A DNA stretch of 64,000 nucleotides, taken from the NCBI GenBank assembly GCA_030145245.1, contig JAQYWC010000053.1, forward strand, positions 1-64,000. The letters are read 5' to 3'. Origin of the DNA: Desulfobacterium sp. (GTDB lineage: Bacteria; Desulfobacterota; Desulfobacteria; Desulfobacterales; Desulfobacteraceae). Both the position numbers and the translations under genes were made by a program. The notes beneath the pieces were generated by a model that was not told where the DNA came from, ran no database searches, and worked only from the letters and a program-made list of their open reading frames with translations. Positions 26,709 to 36,063 of this stretch are shown in pieces (the stretch's first letter is position 1; each line of letters starts with the position of its first letter).

Positions 26709-29075
26709 ATGATCAGTATTTCAAAACTCTTCAATCCCGATGGATCTGATTCTGAAAAAAGAGAGCTGCCCCTGGTTCCACTGAGGGATATTGTTCTCTT
26801 TCCCCACATGATTACACCCGTATTTGTGGGGAGAAGCAGATCCATCAAGGCTCTGTCAAATGCAATGGCAAAGGATAAGAAGATCTTCCTTGCCACCCAG
26901 AATGACCCGGAAATCCTCAAACCCACCATGAACGATATCTGTCAGATGGGAACCCAGGCTAGGATTACCCAGCTGTTGCGGCTTCCTGACGGTACGGTCA
27001 AGGTTCTGGTGGAGGGTGAGTGCCGGGGCAGGATCTCACGGCTCAGGGAGGTGGAGGGCTTTGTCACGGCCGAGTTTGTCACCGCACCTGAAACGCCCAT
27101 GGAGGGGGTCCAGGCCGAGGCCGCTGTTAGGACGGTGATTGAAGCCTTTGAAAGCTATGCAAAGCTTTCGGGCGTTGTTTCAAAGGGGTTGCTCCAGACC
27201 CTGGGCGGGATTGTGGACGATCCTTCCAAACTGGCCGATACCATGGCCTCCCAGATGCCCTTTAAGATCAGTGATAAGAAGCAGCTCCTCGATTGCGTTG
27301 TCGTCGAGGAGCGGCTGTTTCTGCTGCTGAAGTTGATCCGGGAGGAGACCGAGGTTTTTACCATGTCCCAGAAGATTAAGGGCAGGGTGAAGGAGCAGAT
27401 GGAGAAGCTCCAGAAAAAGCACTATCTCACCGAACAGATGGCGGCTATCAAGCGTGAGATGGGTGAAGATGGGGAACCGGCCAATGAGTTCCAGGAGCTT
27501 GAGAACAAGATCAAGCGCAAGCGGATGCCCAAGGAGGCGGCCGGAGCGGTCCGCCGGGAGTTTGACAAGCTTGTGCAGATGGCGCCCATGTCTTCGGAGG
27601 CCACGGTGGTTCGCAATTACATCGAGTGGCTCATCTCCCTTCCCTGGTACAGAAAGAGCCGGGTCAAGATGGATCTTGCCGATGCCCAGGCCATACTGGA
27701 TGAGGATCATTACGGCCTTGAAAAGCCCAAGGAACGGATCCTGGAGTACCTGGCGGTTCAGGTGCTGGTCAAGAAGATCCGGGGGCCCATTCTTTGTCTG
27801 GTGGGGCCGCCCGGTGTGGGAAAGACGTCCCTTGCACGGTCTGTTGCCAGGGCCACGGGTCGGGGGTTTGCCCGGATATCCCTTGGCGGGGTTCGGGACG
27901 AGGCCGAGATCCGGGGGCACAGGCGAACCTACATTGGTGCCATGCCCGGAAAGATTATCCAGACCCTGAAAAAGACGGGTTACAGCAATCCGGTCTTCTG
28001 CCTGGATGAGGTGGACAAGATGAGCACCGACTTCAGGGGTGATCCGTCGTCAGCCCTTCTGGAGGTGCTGGATCCGGAGCAGAACCAAACTTTTAATGAC
28101 CACTACCTTGATGTGGACTATGATCTGTCCGACATCCTCTTTGTTACCACGGCCAATACCCTCCACGATATTCCCGCTCCTTTGCAGGACCGGATGGAGA
28201 TCATTCAGATCCCCGGATACACCGAGTATGAAAAGGAGCAGATCGCCCATGGGTACCTTGTACCCAAGCAGCTGGAGCAGAATGGCCTCGACCTTAATGA
28301 TGCGCTGTTTTCCAAGCCTGCGGTTCTCACGATCATCCGGCACTATACCCGGGAAGCAGGGGTGCGGAGTCTGGAGCGGGAGATCTCTTCCGTGTGCCGG
28401 AAGATTGCCAAGGCCATTGTTCAGACCGGGGAGAGAAAGCTGCACACCCTCTCTGTCCGCTCGATTCACAAGCATTTGGGGCCGCCCCGATTCCGTGACT
28501 CCATGCTGGAGGCCAAGGACCGGGTCGGCATTGTTAATGGGCTTGCCTGGACCCAGGCCGGCGGAGAGCTGCTCACCATCGAGACGGTGACCATGCCGGG
28601 CAAGGGGAACGTGTCGGTTACAGGAAAGCTCGGGGAGGTGATGAAGGAGTCTGCTTCGGCCGCCGTGAGCTATGTCCGCTCCCGGAGTCAACAACTCCAT
28701 ATCCGGGAGGATTTCTATAAGGACCTGGATATCCATATCCATGTGCCCGAGGGTGCCATCCCAAAGGATGGCCCGTCAGCCGGCATCTCCATGTGCACGG
28801 CCGTTGTTTCGGCCCTCACCGGTCGACCCGTGGACAGGAAGACGGCCATGACCGGAGAGATTACCCTCCGGGGGCGTGTGCTTCCAGTGGGGGGGCTCAA
28901 GGAGAAACTCATTGCGGCCCATGCCTGCGGCATCACCCGGGTGATCATCTCCAGGGAGAACAAGAAGGATATTCGGGATATTCCGGCCTCCATCCAGAAA
29001 CGGCTGGAGATTTGTCTGGTCGAGGAGATGGAAGAGGTCCTTGAAATTGCCCTGGTTGAAGAAAAAAATGAATAA
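26709..29075 (+). CDS. lon: ATP-dependent Lon protease
   Basis: 788-aa LonA-type protease. The N-terminal substrate-recognition domain begins LPLVPLRDIVLFPHM. The AAA+ module has Walker A GPPGVGKTS and Walker B region CLDEVDKM. The C-terminal protease domain carries the Ser-Lys dyad: Ser in PKDGPSAGISM and Lys in GGLKEKLIAAHACG. Length is typical. It follows clpX by 24 bp and closes the cluster; a tRNA promoter begins just after its stop codon. Confidence 0.96.
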   Translation: MISISKLFNPDGSDSEKRELPLVPLRDIVLFPHMITPVFVGRSRSIKALSNAMAKDKKIFLATQNDPEILKPTMNDICQMGTQARITQLLRLPDGTVKVLVEGECRGRISRLREVEGFVTAEFVTAPETPMEGVQAEAAVRTVIEAFESYAKLSGVVSKGLLQTLGGIVDDPSKLADTMASQMPFKISDKKQLLDCVVVEERLFLLLKLIREETEVFTMSQKIKGRVKEQMEKLQKKHYLTEQMAAIKREMGEDGEPANEFQELENKIKRKRMPKEAAGAVRREFDKLVQMAPMSSEATVVRNYIEWLISLPWYRKSRVKMDLADAQAILDEDHYGLEKPKERILEYLAVQVLVKKIRGPILCLVGPPGVGKTSLARSVARATGRGFARISLGGVRDEAEIRGHRRTYIGAMPGKIIQTLKKTGYSNPVFCLDEVDKMSTDFRGDPSSALLEVLDPEQNQTFNDHYLDVDYDLSDILFVTTANTLHDIPAPLQDRMEIIQIPGYTEYEKEQIAHGYLVPKQLEQNGLDLNDALFSKPAVLTIIRHYTREAGVRSLEREISSVCRKIAKAIVQTGERKLHTLSVRSIHKHLGPPRFRDSMLEAKDRVGIVNGLAWTQAGGELLTIETVTMPGKGNVSVTGKLGEVMKESASAAVSYVRSRSQQLHIREDFYKDLDIHIHVPEGAIPKDGPSAGISMCTAVVSALTGRPVDRKTAMTGEITLRGRVLPVGGLKEKLIAAHACGITRVIISRENKKDIRDIPASIQKRLEICLVEEMEEVLEIALVEEKNE

Positions 29076-29089
29076 AGCGTTTTTTCTGC

Positions 29090-29118
29090 TTGACACACTT
29101 CAAGTATGTTGATAGATA
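29090..29118 (+). promoter_or_regulatory. Promoter of tRNA-Val/tRNA-Asp
   Basis: TTGACA (29090-29095), a 17-nt spacer and TAGATA (29113-29118) lie 16 nt before tRNA-Val. The same boxes and spacing recur at 29431-29459 before the second tRNA-Asp. Confidence 0.75.
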
Positions 29119-29134
29119 TTATCTCGTTTTCGGG

Positions 29135-29210
29135 GGGCGAATAACTCAGTTGGTAGAGTGCAACCCTTACAAGGTTGAAGTCACAGGTTCGAGCCCTGTT
29201 TCGCCCACCA
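29135..29210 (+). tRNA. tRNA-Val(TAC)
   Basis: A 76-nt tRNA with encoded CCA (29208-29210). The acceptor is GGGCGAA with TTCGCCC, the anticodon loop is CTTACAA (anticodon TAC, valine) and the T-arm is CAGGTTCGAGCCCTG. It is co-transcribed with the tRNA-Asp that follows after 20 bp. Confidence 0.95.
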
Positions 29211-29230
29211 CCTCGAAAGCGCTAAATTGC

Positions 29231-29308
29231 GGGGGCGTAGTTCAGTTTGGTTAGAACGCCTGCCTGTCACGCAGGAGGTCGCCGGTTCGAGCCCGGTCGC
29301 TCCCGCCA
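29231..29308 (+). tRNA. tRNA-Asp(GTC), copy 1
   Basis: A 78-nt tRNA including CCA. The acceptor is GGGGGCG with CGCTCCC (one G-T pair), and the anticodon loop CTGTCAC gives anticodon GTC (aspartate). It is identical to the gene at 29504-29581. Confidence 0.95.
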
Positions 29309-29311
29309 TTT

Positions 29312-29355
29312 AAAAAGGGGCGTTAATCTGAAATTCAGATTAACGCCCCTTTTTA
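29312..29355 (+). terminator. Terminator of tRNA-Val/tRNA-Asp
   Basis: A near-perfect stem of about 20 bp (AAAAGGGGCGTTAATCTGAA with its complement) ends in a T run. A slightly diverged copy follows the second tRNA-Asp. Confidence 0.9.
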
Positions 29356-29430
29356 TTTGTGTTTAGCATTTTTCTATCAAAGCCATGGCAATGGGGTATG
29401 GCAAAAATCATACCAGTACTCTTTTTCTTC

Positions 29431-29459
29431 TTGACACGCGCCATGGTTCCTGGTAGATA
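29431..29459 (+). promoter_or_regulatory. Promoter of second tRNA-Asp
   Basis: TTGACA (29431-29436), a 17-nt spacer and TAGATA (29454-29459). The boxes match the first promoter while the spacer differs, as expected after an old duplication under selection. Confidence 0.75.
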
Positions 29460-29475
29460 CTATCTCATTCTTGAA

Positions 29476-29493
29476 GGGGGCAACCCCAACAAG
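29476..29493 (+). pseudogene. Eroded tRNA-Val remnant
   Basis: Between the duplicated promoter and tRNA-Asp copy 2, only GGGGG and CAACCCCAACAAG remain where copy 1 has the whole tRNA-Val. They resemble its 5' end and anticodon stem-loop (CAACCCTTACAAG), which suggests deletion of most of a second tRNA-Val. Confidence 0.5.
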
Positions 29494-29503
29494 TTTAAAT
29501 CGC

Positions 29504-29581
29504 GGGGGCGTAGTTCAGTTTGGTTAGAACGCCTGCCTGTCACGCAGGAGGTCGCCGGTTCGAGCCCGGTCGCTCCCGCCA
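29504..29581 (+). tRNA. tRNA-Asp(GTC), copy 2
   Basis: Identical in all 78 nt to 29231-29308, with anticodon GTC and encoded CCA. It has its own promoter and terminator. Confidence 0.95.
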
Positions 29582-29584
29582 TTT

Positions 29585-29628
29585 AAAAAGGGGCGTTAAT
29601 CTGAATCCAGATTAACGCCCCTTTTTAT
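29585..29628 (+). terminator. Terminator of tRNA-Asp copy 2
   Basis: A strong stem (GGGGCGTTAATCTG with its complement, 4-nt loop AATC) sits between A and T runs. It also faces the convergent leuB gene, which ends 21 bp away, and can act in both directions. Confidence 0.9.
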
Positions 29629-29648
29629 TTTTGTGCTCTCAATTTTTT

Positions 29649-30761
<1,113 letters not shown>

Positions 30762-32891
30762 TTACTTTAAAATGATCCTGGCATCGACAATGTCCAGTCC
30801 CTCGTGGTGAAGGATCACAGGGTTCAGATCCATCTCTTCGATTTCAGGGTAGGATTCGATGAGTTCGGAGCAGAGCAGAAGCAGCCGTTTTAAGGCCTTT
30901 TTATCATAGCTCTTTTGTCCCCTCACCCCGTCCAGGATCACCGACGACCGGGTGTCTTGGAGCATCTTTTTGGCCGATGTGGGCGATATGGGCAGCACCC
31001 AGAAGGTCACATCCTTCATGATCTCCACCATGATGCCACCCAGTCCGTACATGATCACAGGTCCGAACTGGTCGTCGATCTTGGTTCCCACGATCACCTC
31101 AAGGCCGCCGTTGGCCATGGAGCTGACCAGGACGCCCCGGATGTCTGCGTCGGGTTTATAGTTTTTTGCATTGAGGCGGATCTCGTTGTAGGCGATCCTG
31201 ATCTGGCTCTCGGATTTCAGGTTCACCTTGACCCCCCCGGCATCGCTTTTGTGCAGGATGTCCGGGGAGACGATCTTCAGGACAACCGGTCCGTCGATCT
31301 CTTTTGCCATCTCCAGTGCCTGGTCCTCGGTGGTGGCGACCTTGTCCACGGAGGTGGATACCCCATGCATCTTTAGCAGAATTTTGGCCTCATGTTCAAG
31401 AAGAACTTTTCTTCCCTCGGCTTTTGCCTCCTTAATGATGCTCTGTCCCCGTTTCTTTGCCTTGGCGCCCCAGTTGAAGACAAAGTTGGTCTTGGCCTGG
31501 TAGGAGGTCAGGTACTCGCCGTACTGGCACAGGGAGGCGATGCATTTGCAGGTGATGTCAAGGGAGTCGTGGACAGGAATGTTGTAGTGGCGCAACAGCT
31601 CGATGGGGTGGGAATCGTAGGAGCTGTAGAGGCTGTGCACCACAATGGGTTTGTTCTTTTTTTGAACCATTTTTCCAAGCCTGTGGGCCGCATCCTCCTC
31701 GGGGATGGCCAGGCTCTCGGTGAACCGGATACCGTAGCCGCCGAACAGGCCGACAATGAGGAGGCCCCCCACGTTGTGATCCTTGAGGATGATCTCGGCG
31801 CAATCGGCAAATATGGCGGGGTTGGAGTCGGTGCCACCGGCGACATCCACGGGGTTCACCACGGATGCGGCCTGGGGCAGGATCGCCCTGAGCTTTGCTT
31901 TGGTCTTTTCGTTGAGTTCCGGAAGGCTGATGCCGTAATCGGACAACAGGTCGGCACCAATGGTGGCATGGCCGCCGCCGTCCGCAAGTATGGCCACCCG
32001 TTTGTTTTTGATGGGCGGCTGGCTTGAGAGGGTTTGGGCCACGGGAAAGAGTTCGTCGGAATTTTCGATCACCGTGATGCCCGCCCGTGCGTAGGCCGCC
32101 TTGGCCACTTCGCTGATGCCGGCAAGGGAGCCGGTGTGGGAGCCGGCCGACCGTTTCCCGGAGATAGACCGGCCGCTCTTCAGCAGGACGATGGGTTTTT
32201 GTTTGGTGGTGTTATAGGCCTGCTGGAGAAATTCTCTCCCTTGGCTCATCCCCTCCACATACATGAGAATGGACTTTGTGTCGGGATCGTTTCTAAAGAA
32301 CTCCAGGTATTCGTGGAATTTGATGTCCGCCTCGTTGCCCACCCCTATATAATAGGTGAACCCTTCGTGTTTTCGGATCATGGCCTCGGTGATCAGGGTC
32401 AGCGCCATGTTGCCGCTCTGGCAGATCAGCGCGATGCCTCCCTTGGGGGCGTTTTTGATGCCCACAAGGTTCATGTTGGTTTTCATGTTGATCATGCCCG
32501 AGGTGTTGGGGCCGATGAGCCTCACCCCCGAACGCTTGGCCGCTTCAACCGTCTGGACCTCGAGCCGTTGCCCCTCCTTGCCAAGTTCCCTGAACCCGCC
32601 TGCTACGATGATTGCGCCGGCGATTTTTTTCTTTCCGCACTCCTCCAAAATCGGGGGGATGGTACGTGCCGGGGTGGTGATGAGGGCAAGGTCTACCTCC
32701 TGGTCGATGTCGGTCACGCTCTTGTAACAGGGAAGCCCCAGAATGGTCTCTTCCCTTGGGTTGACCGGGAAGATCTCCCCCTCATATTTTTCTTCCAGGA
32801 GGATCTTGATGGCCTGGTACCCGCGTTTGGTGACGTTCTTTGATGCCCCGATCACGGCAACCGACTGTGCATTCAATACCTTTTCAAGCAT
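30762..32891 (-). CDS. ADP-forming acetyl/acyl-CoA synthetase, fused subunits
   Basis: 709-aa NDP-forming acyl-CoA synthetase of the ACD family, with alpha and beta parts in one chain. The N-terminal CoA-binding domain starts SVAVIGASKNVTKRGYQAIKIL. Succinyl-CoA-synthetase-like domains follow (LICQSGNMALTLI; phosphohistidine region SHTGSLAG). The C-terminal ATP-grasp part contains PVVLKIVSPDILHKSDAGGVKVNL and MYGLGGIMVEIMKD. It makes acyl-CoA and ADP, or reversibly ATP from acyl-CoA. The start codon overlaps the stop of the enoyl-CoA hydratase gene (TAATG), so the two are coupled. The substrate is unknown. Confidence 0.9.
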   Translation of the reverse strand: MLEKVLNAQSVAVIGASKNVTKRGYQAIKILLEEKYEGEIFPVNPREETILGLPCYKSVTDIDQEVDLALITTPARTIPPILEECGKKKIAGAIIVAGGFRELGKEGQRLEVQTVEAAKRSGVRLIGPNTSGMINMKTNMNLVGIKNAPKGGIALICQSGNMALTLITEAMIRKHEGFTYYIGVGNEADIKFHEYLEFFRNDPDTKSILMYVEGMSQGREFLQQAYNTTKQKPIVLLKSGRSISGKRSAGSHTGSLAGISEVAKAAYARAGITVIENSDELFPVAQTLSSQPPIKNKRVAILADGGGHATIGADLLSDYGISLPELNEKTKAKLRAILPQAASVVNPVDVAGGTDSNPAIFADCAEIILKDHNVGGLLIVGLFGGYGIRFTESLAIPEEDAAHRLGKMVQKKNKPIVVHSLYSSYDSHPIELLRHYNIPVHDSLDITCKCIASLCQYGEYLTSYQAKTNFVFNWGAKAKKRGQSIIKEAKAEGRKVLLEHEAKILLKMHGVSTSVDKVATTEDQALEMAKEIDGPVVLKIVSPDILHKSDAGGVKVNLKSESQIRIAYNEIRLNAKNYKPDADIRGVLVSSMANGGLEVIVGTKIDDQFGPVIMYGLGGIMVEIMKDVTFWVLPISPTSAKKMLQDTRSSVILDGVRGQKSYDKKALKRLLLLCSELIESYPEIEEMDLNPVILHHEGLDIVDARIILK

Positions 32892-33673
32892 TATTCAGCC
32901 TCCTTGGTTGGTCGTTTCCGGTTGTCGAAGCTGTCTAACGACTGTTCCCTCTCCTTGGTTGAAACGCAGGCAAGGCAGGCTTCGATTTCGTAAGTCATCA
33001 ATGTCTCAAGGCTTGCCTCTCCCCGGGCCATGATCAGTCCGTTCTTGATCCTGGCCATGGAGAAGGCGGAATTTTTGGCGATGGTTTCAGACATGGCCAT
33101 GGCCTGGTCCATGAGGGTGTCCAAAGGGACCGCGTGGTTGACAAGGCCGATTCGTGCCGCCTCTTCCCCGGTGATGTTTTCCGCAGTAAAGAGAAGTTCG
33201 CTCGCCTTGCCAGGGCCCACCAGATCCTGGATAAGCCGGAAGGCGCCGCCGGTGACCGAGGAGGTTACCCGGGCCTCCGGGGAGCCGATGGGGGCCTCCA
33301 GGGCCGCGATTCTGATATCGCAGGCAAGGGCTAGTTCATAGCCCGAGCCCAGGGCATATCCGTTGATGGCTGCGATGGTGGGTTTTTCAAACCTCAGCAG
33401 GGTTCTTGTCGCCTCCTGGAGGGATTCAAGGTAGCGTCGGTAATCGTCAAGGGTTCTGTTCCGGGACTCCTTGAGGTCGGCCCCGGTGGAGAAGGCCCTT
33501 CCCTCGCCCGTGATGATCAGAACTTTGATCCCAGGATCGTTTCGTATCTCCTCCAGGGCATGGAGCATGTCCAGCCAGAGTTGTTGGTTCATGGCATTGA
33601 GAACCCTTGGTCGGTTGAGCTTGATAAGGGCGGTGGCGTTAATTTTCTCAAAAATAATAGCATCATAGTCCAT
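32891..33673 (-). CDS. Enoyl-CoA hydratase/isomerase family protein
   Basis: 260-aa crotonase-fold protein. Motifs seen are LIKLNRPRVLNAMN, the oxyanion-hole segment GEGRAFSTGADLKE, and AINGYALGSGYELALACDIRIA with the second backbone oxyanion site. GSPEA, where the catalytic Glu region sits, is also present. It likely hydrates enoyl-CoA in beta-oxidation, though crotonase family members vary in chemistry. ATG 33673 is favoured by AAGGTGG just upstream; a GTG at 33682 lies inside that ribosome binding site. It is the first gene of a three-gene unit with the ADP-forming synthetase and leuB. Confidence 0.88.
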   Translation of the reverse strand: MDYDAIIFEKINATALIKLNRPRVLNAMNQQLWLDMLHALEEIRNDPGIKVLIITGEGRAFSTGADLKESRNRTLDDYRRYLESLQEATRTLLRFEKPTIAAINGYALGSGYELALACDIRIAALEAPIGSPEARVTSSVTGGAFRLIQDLVGPGKASELLFTAENITGEEAARIGLVNHAVPLDTLMDQAMAMSETIAKNSAFSMARIKNGLIMARGEASLETLMTYEIEACLACVSTKEREQSLDSFDNRKRPTKEAE

Positions 33674-33959
33674 GGAATCCACCTTTTGAATGTTCCGTCA
33701 ACGGTTAAAAGAAAAACGGTTGTTTTTGGGCTTGTCAGCGTCTGATATTCTTGATAAAAAGATCGTCTCTATTACTAACAGGTTATAGAGCCATTTGAAC
33801 GAATGTCAATAAAGAAGTTTTGGGCCTCCGGGATTTAGCCGCCTTTATGCGGCGATTTTCACGAAAGGGGCTTGACACAGGACAGGTCATGGCTTAAGTA
33901 CGTCTATAAATTTGACCCCAAGCGCCTTAACATCTACCCAAAGCAGCAGGACGAACCGC

Positions 33960-34277
33960 GTGAACATCTATTGTATCCGGAACAGCAAACGCTTTTCGAA
34001 TGAAGCCGAATGCCGACGCTGCAACCATCGAAAGCGCTGCCGGGCGTTTCAGCTCTGGCTTCAGCCCGAGCTTCCCTTTGTGTTCAAGCCCAATGGTAGT
34101 CCTGATTCCGTTTTTGATGCCCAGAACGGGATAAAGAACGCCCTGGACGCCCTTTTTCCCAAAGAGTATGTTTTGTTAAAGAAGCGGGCGCTCGCGCTGT
34201 TGCCCGGAACCGTGGATAGGGCCAGCGCCATTGTCAGGCTGAAAATGTACGAACTTCTCCATGTCGATGGAGAGTAA
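33960..34277 (+). CDS. Hypothetical protein with Cys-rich N-terminus
   Basis: 105-aa protein that I do not recognise. The N-terminal part has CIRNSKRFSNEAECRRCNHRKRCRAFQLW, four cysteines that could bind zinc. A Pro-rich linker (QPELPFVFKPNGSPD) and a C-terminal helical half (DALFPKEYVLLKKRALALLPGTVDRASAIVRLKMYELLHVDGE) follow. GTG 33960 with AGGA upstream is preferred to TTG 33912. It stands alone between a divergent metabolic unit and the cold-shock gene. Confidence 0.6.
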   Translation: MNIYCIRNSKRFSNEAECRRCNHRKRCRAFQLWLQPELPFVFKPNGSPDSVFDAQNGIKNALDALFPKEYVLLKKRALALLPGTVDRASAIVRLKMYELLHVDGE

Positions 34278-34406
34278 GAAGGGACCAATGGAAACAGGAT
34301 CTGTGCATCTCTGCACCGGAAAAGGCAGGGGACGGATCGAGCGTTAGGAGGGGGGGATTGCTCAGAATGGATGTTGGTTTTGCCTGTGCGGGGAGTTCTA
34401 ACAGAG

Positions 34407-34440
34407 AAAGGCAGAAGATGGGTTCCCCTGCCTTTAAGAC
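34407..34440 (-). terminator. Possible terminator of the cold-shock gene
   Basis: An 8-bp stem AAAGGCAG/CTGCCTTT (34407-34414 and 34428-34435) lies 27 bp downstream of the csp stop codon on the minus strand, followed by a mixed TCTCTGTT stretch. It is a moderate candidate. Confidence 0.45.
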
Positions 34441-34461
34441 TGTTCTCCGATATGAATAGGA

Positions 34462-34662
34462 CTACTGCTTTAAAACATTCTTGGCAGCAGGTCCTCGTTC
34501 GTTCTCTTCGATGTCAAAGGTGACCCTTTCGCCTTCTGAGAGGGTCTTGAACCCGGGCATGTCAATGGCCGTATGGTGTACAAACACATCACTTCCCTCG
34601 TCCTGCTCGATGAAACCAAATCCCTTCTTGTCGCTAAACCATTTTACTGTTCCTTTTGCCAA
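34462..34662 (-). CDS. Cold-shock domain protein (CspA family)
   Basis: 66-aa single cold-shock domain. RNA-binding motifs RNP1 KGFGFIEQ and RNP2 VFVHHTAI are intact, as is the start [13 protein letters not shown]. It acts as an RNA chaperone or single-stranded nucleic-acid binder. A GGAGGG-type ribosome binding site precedes the start codon. The leader is about 100 nt with no other gene; a cold-inducible 5' UTR is possible but not demonstrated. Confidence 0.95.
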   Translation of the reverse strand: MAKGTVKWFSDKKGFGFIEQDEGSDVFVHHTAIDMPGFKTLSEGERVTFDIEENERGPAAKNVLKQ

Positions 34663-34789
34663 AACCTTTCCCTCCTTAAGTGTGAATATTTGGCTCTTAT
34701 AGAAAGTCGTTCTGAAAGAATGACGAACAGAACAACCATTACGGCAAGTAATAATTGACTATAGCCTGTGAATCAAAAAATGCAAGCAA

Positions 34790-34826
34790 AAAAAAAGGGG
34801 GTTACGAAAAAAAAATCGTAACCCCC
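34790..34826 (-). terminator. Rho-independent terminator of qmoABC
   Basis: An 11-bp stem (GGGGGTTACGA, arms 34797-34807 and 34816-34826) is followed by a long T run on the minus strand, 22 bp after the qmoC stop codon. Confidence 0.9.
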
Positions 34827-34848
34827 AGAAAAATAACAGTGTTATATA

Positions 34849-36021
34849 TTATTTTCTATTGCCATACTCAGCATAGGCCATTGCAGTGGTCCGGTAGACC
34901 AGATGGGCCATCTTGGAGAAGGGCAGGAACGCGAACAGGTTGAAGATCGCGATCAGGTGAAGCCAGTAGAGAAAATAGGTGACTTCGGCATAACCAGCCA
35001 GCCGTGTCATCTCTGTCAAGAGGCCTGTGAGGCCCAGGGATAGTACAACGCCGAGGATGTACCAGTCCTTGTAAGCCGAGACCTGATCTTTCTTGGCAAG
35101 GCGGTTCTTGATCATGAGAAGCGAGCCGATCACCAGGGCCGCACCTGAGATGTTGCCCAGCCACTTCACCGGATTGAGCTGTGAATAGGGTCCGGGGATG
35201 TGGAAGACATAGAGAACCACACAGAAGATTCCCGTTACCACGGCAAGTCCGATGAAGGAGTAGAGAACCATCATGTGGGCGGTTGCCCTGTCCTGGTTTG
35301 CCTCGCACTCGTTGAACTTGTCGTGTTTCAGGACAACGGGAATGATGCTGACCAGGGCCTGGAGCAGCGCCTTGATGTCAATGGTTTTCTTGTCTGTTTT
35401 TCCTTCGGCAACGGCATTTTCATGGATGTCGATGACGAATCGCTTAAGGCTCAGACCAAACACGACGGCCACGCAAATGGACAGCGGAATGAAGGTCAGA
35501 TCCACAAACCAGGTGGAGAAGAAGTTTGCCTGGGCGATGCCATGGCCGCCATGGGACCACTCAATGCCAATGGTATGGAATATCTTGGTCATGGTCTCTC
35601 CCGCCGTCATGGTGATGAAGGCGAGAAGGGCGAACCAGAGTCCCGGGATGGCAATGAGAAGCGGAAGCTTTTTCGGATCCTCCACTGCATTGGCAAGGAA
35701 TTTCGGCTGGGAATACTCTTTGATGGCAGAGTACCTGATCGCCGAAAGAACATCTCCGGGCCGAGCCCCCCTGGGGCAGAGGTCGGAACAATCTCCGCAC
35801 TCGTGACAGAGCCAGATGTCGCCGCTGCACTGGAGTTTGTCCTTCAGTCCCCAGGATGCAGCGATCATCTCTTTTCTCGGAAACGGGCTGTCTTCCGGTG
35901 CTATTGGACAGGCAACCGAGCAGGTTGCACACTGAAAGCATTTCTTCAGTGTATCTGCGCCAAGGCCTTCCAGCTCATCGATATAGGCCAGATCCGGTTG
36001 CACAAGGTATTTCTCACTCAT
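34849..36021 (-). CDS. qmoC: Quinone-interacting oxidoreductase subunit QmoC
   Basis: 390-aa membrane subunit of the Qmo complex, which passes electrons from menaquinol towards adenylylsulfate reductase. The N-terminal half has two 4Fe-4S motifs (CFQCATCSVACP and CHECGDCSDLCPRG), related to HdrC. The C-terminal half has about six hydrophobic segments of the NarI-type cytochrome b family with several His residues available for heme. It is the last gene of qmoABC, 42 bp after qmoB, and is followed by a strong terminator. Confidence 0.95.
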   Translation of the reverse strand: MSEKYLVQPDLAYIDELEGLGADTLKKCFQCATCSVACPIAPEDSPFPRKEMIAASWGLKDKLQCSGDIWLCHECGDCSDLCPRGARPGDVLSAIRYSAIKEYSQPKFLANAVEDPKKLPLLIAIPGLWFALLAFITMTAGETMTKIFHTIGIEWSHGGHGIAQANFFSTWFVDLTFIPLSICVAVVFGLSLKRFVIDIHENAVAEGKTDKKTIDIKALLQALVSIIPVVLKHDKFNECEANQDRATAHMMVLYSFIGLAVVTGIFCVVLYVFHIPGPYSQLNPVKWLGNISGAALVIGSLLMIKNRLAKKDQVSAYKDWYILGVVLSLGLTGLLTEMTRLAGYAEVTYFLYWLHLIAIFNLFAFLPFSKMAHLVYRTTAMAYAEYGNRK

Positions 36022-36063
36022 ACTGCGATACCTCCTAAGTTCGGTATAAAAGTTAAATTAGAA

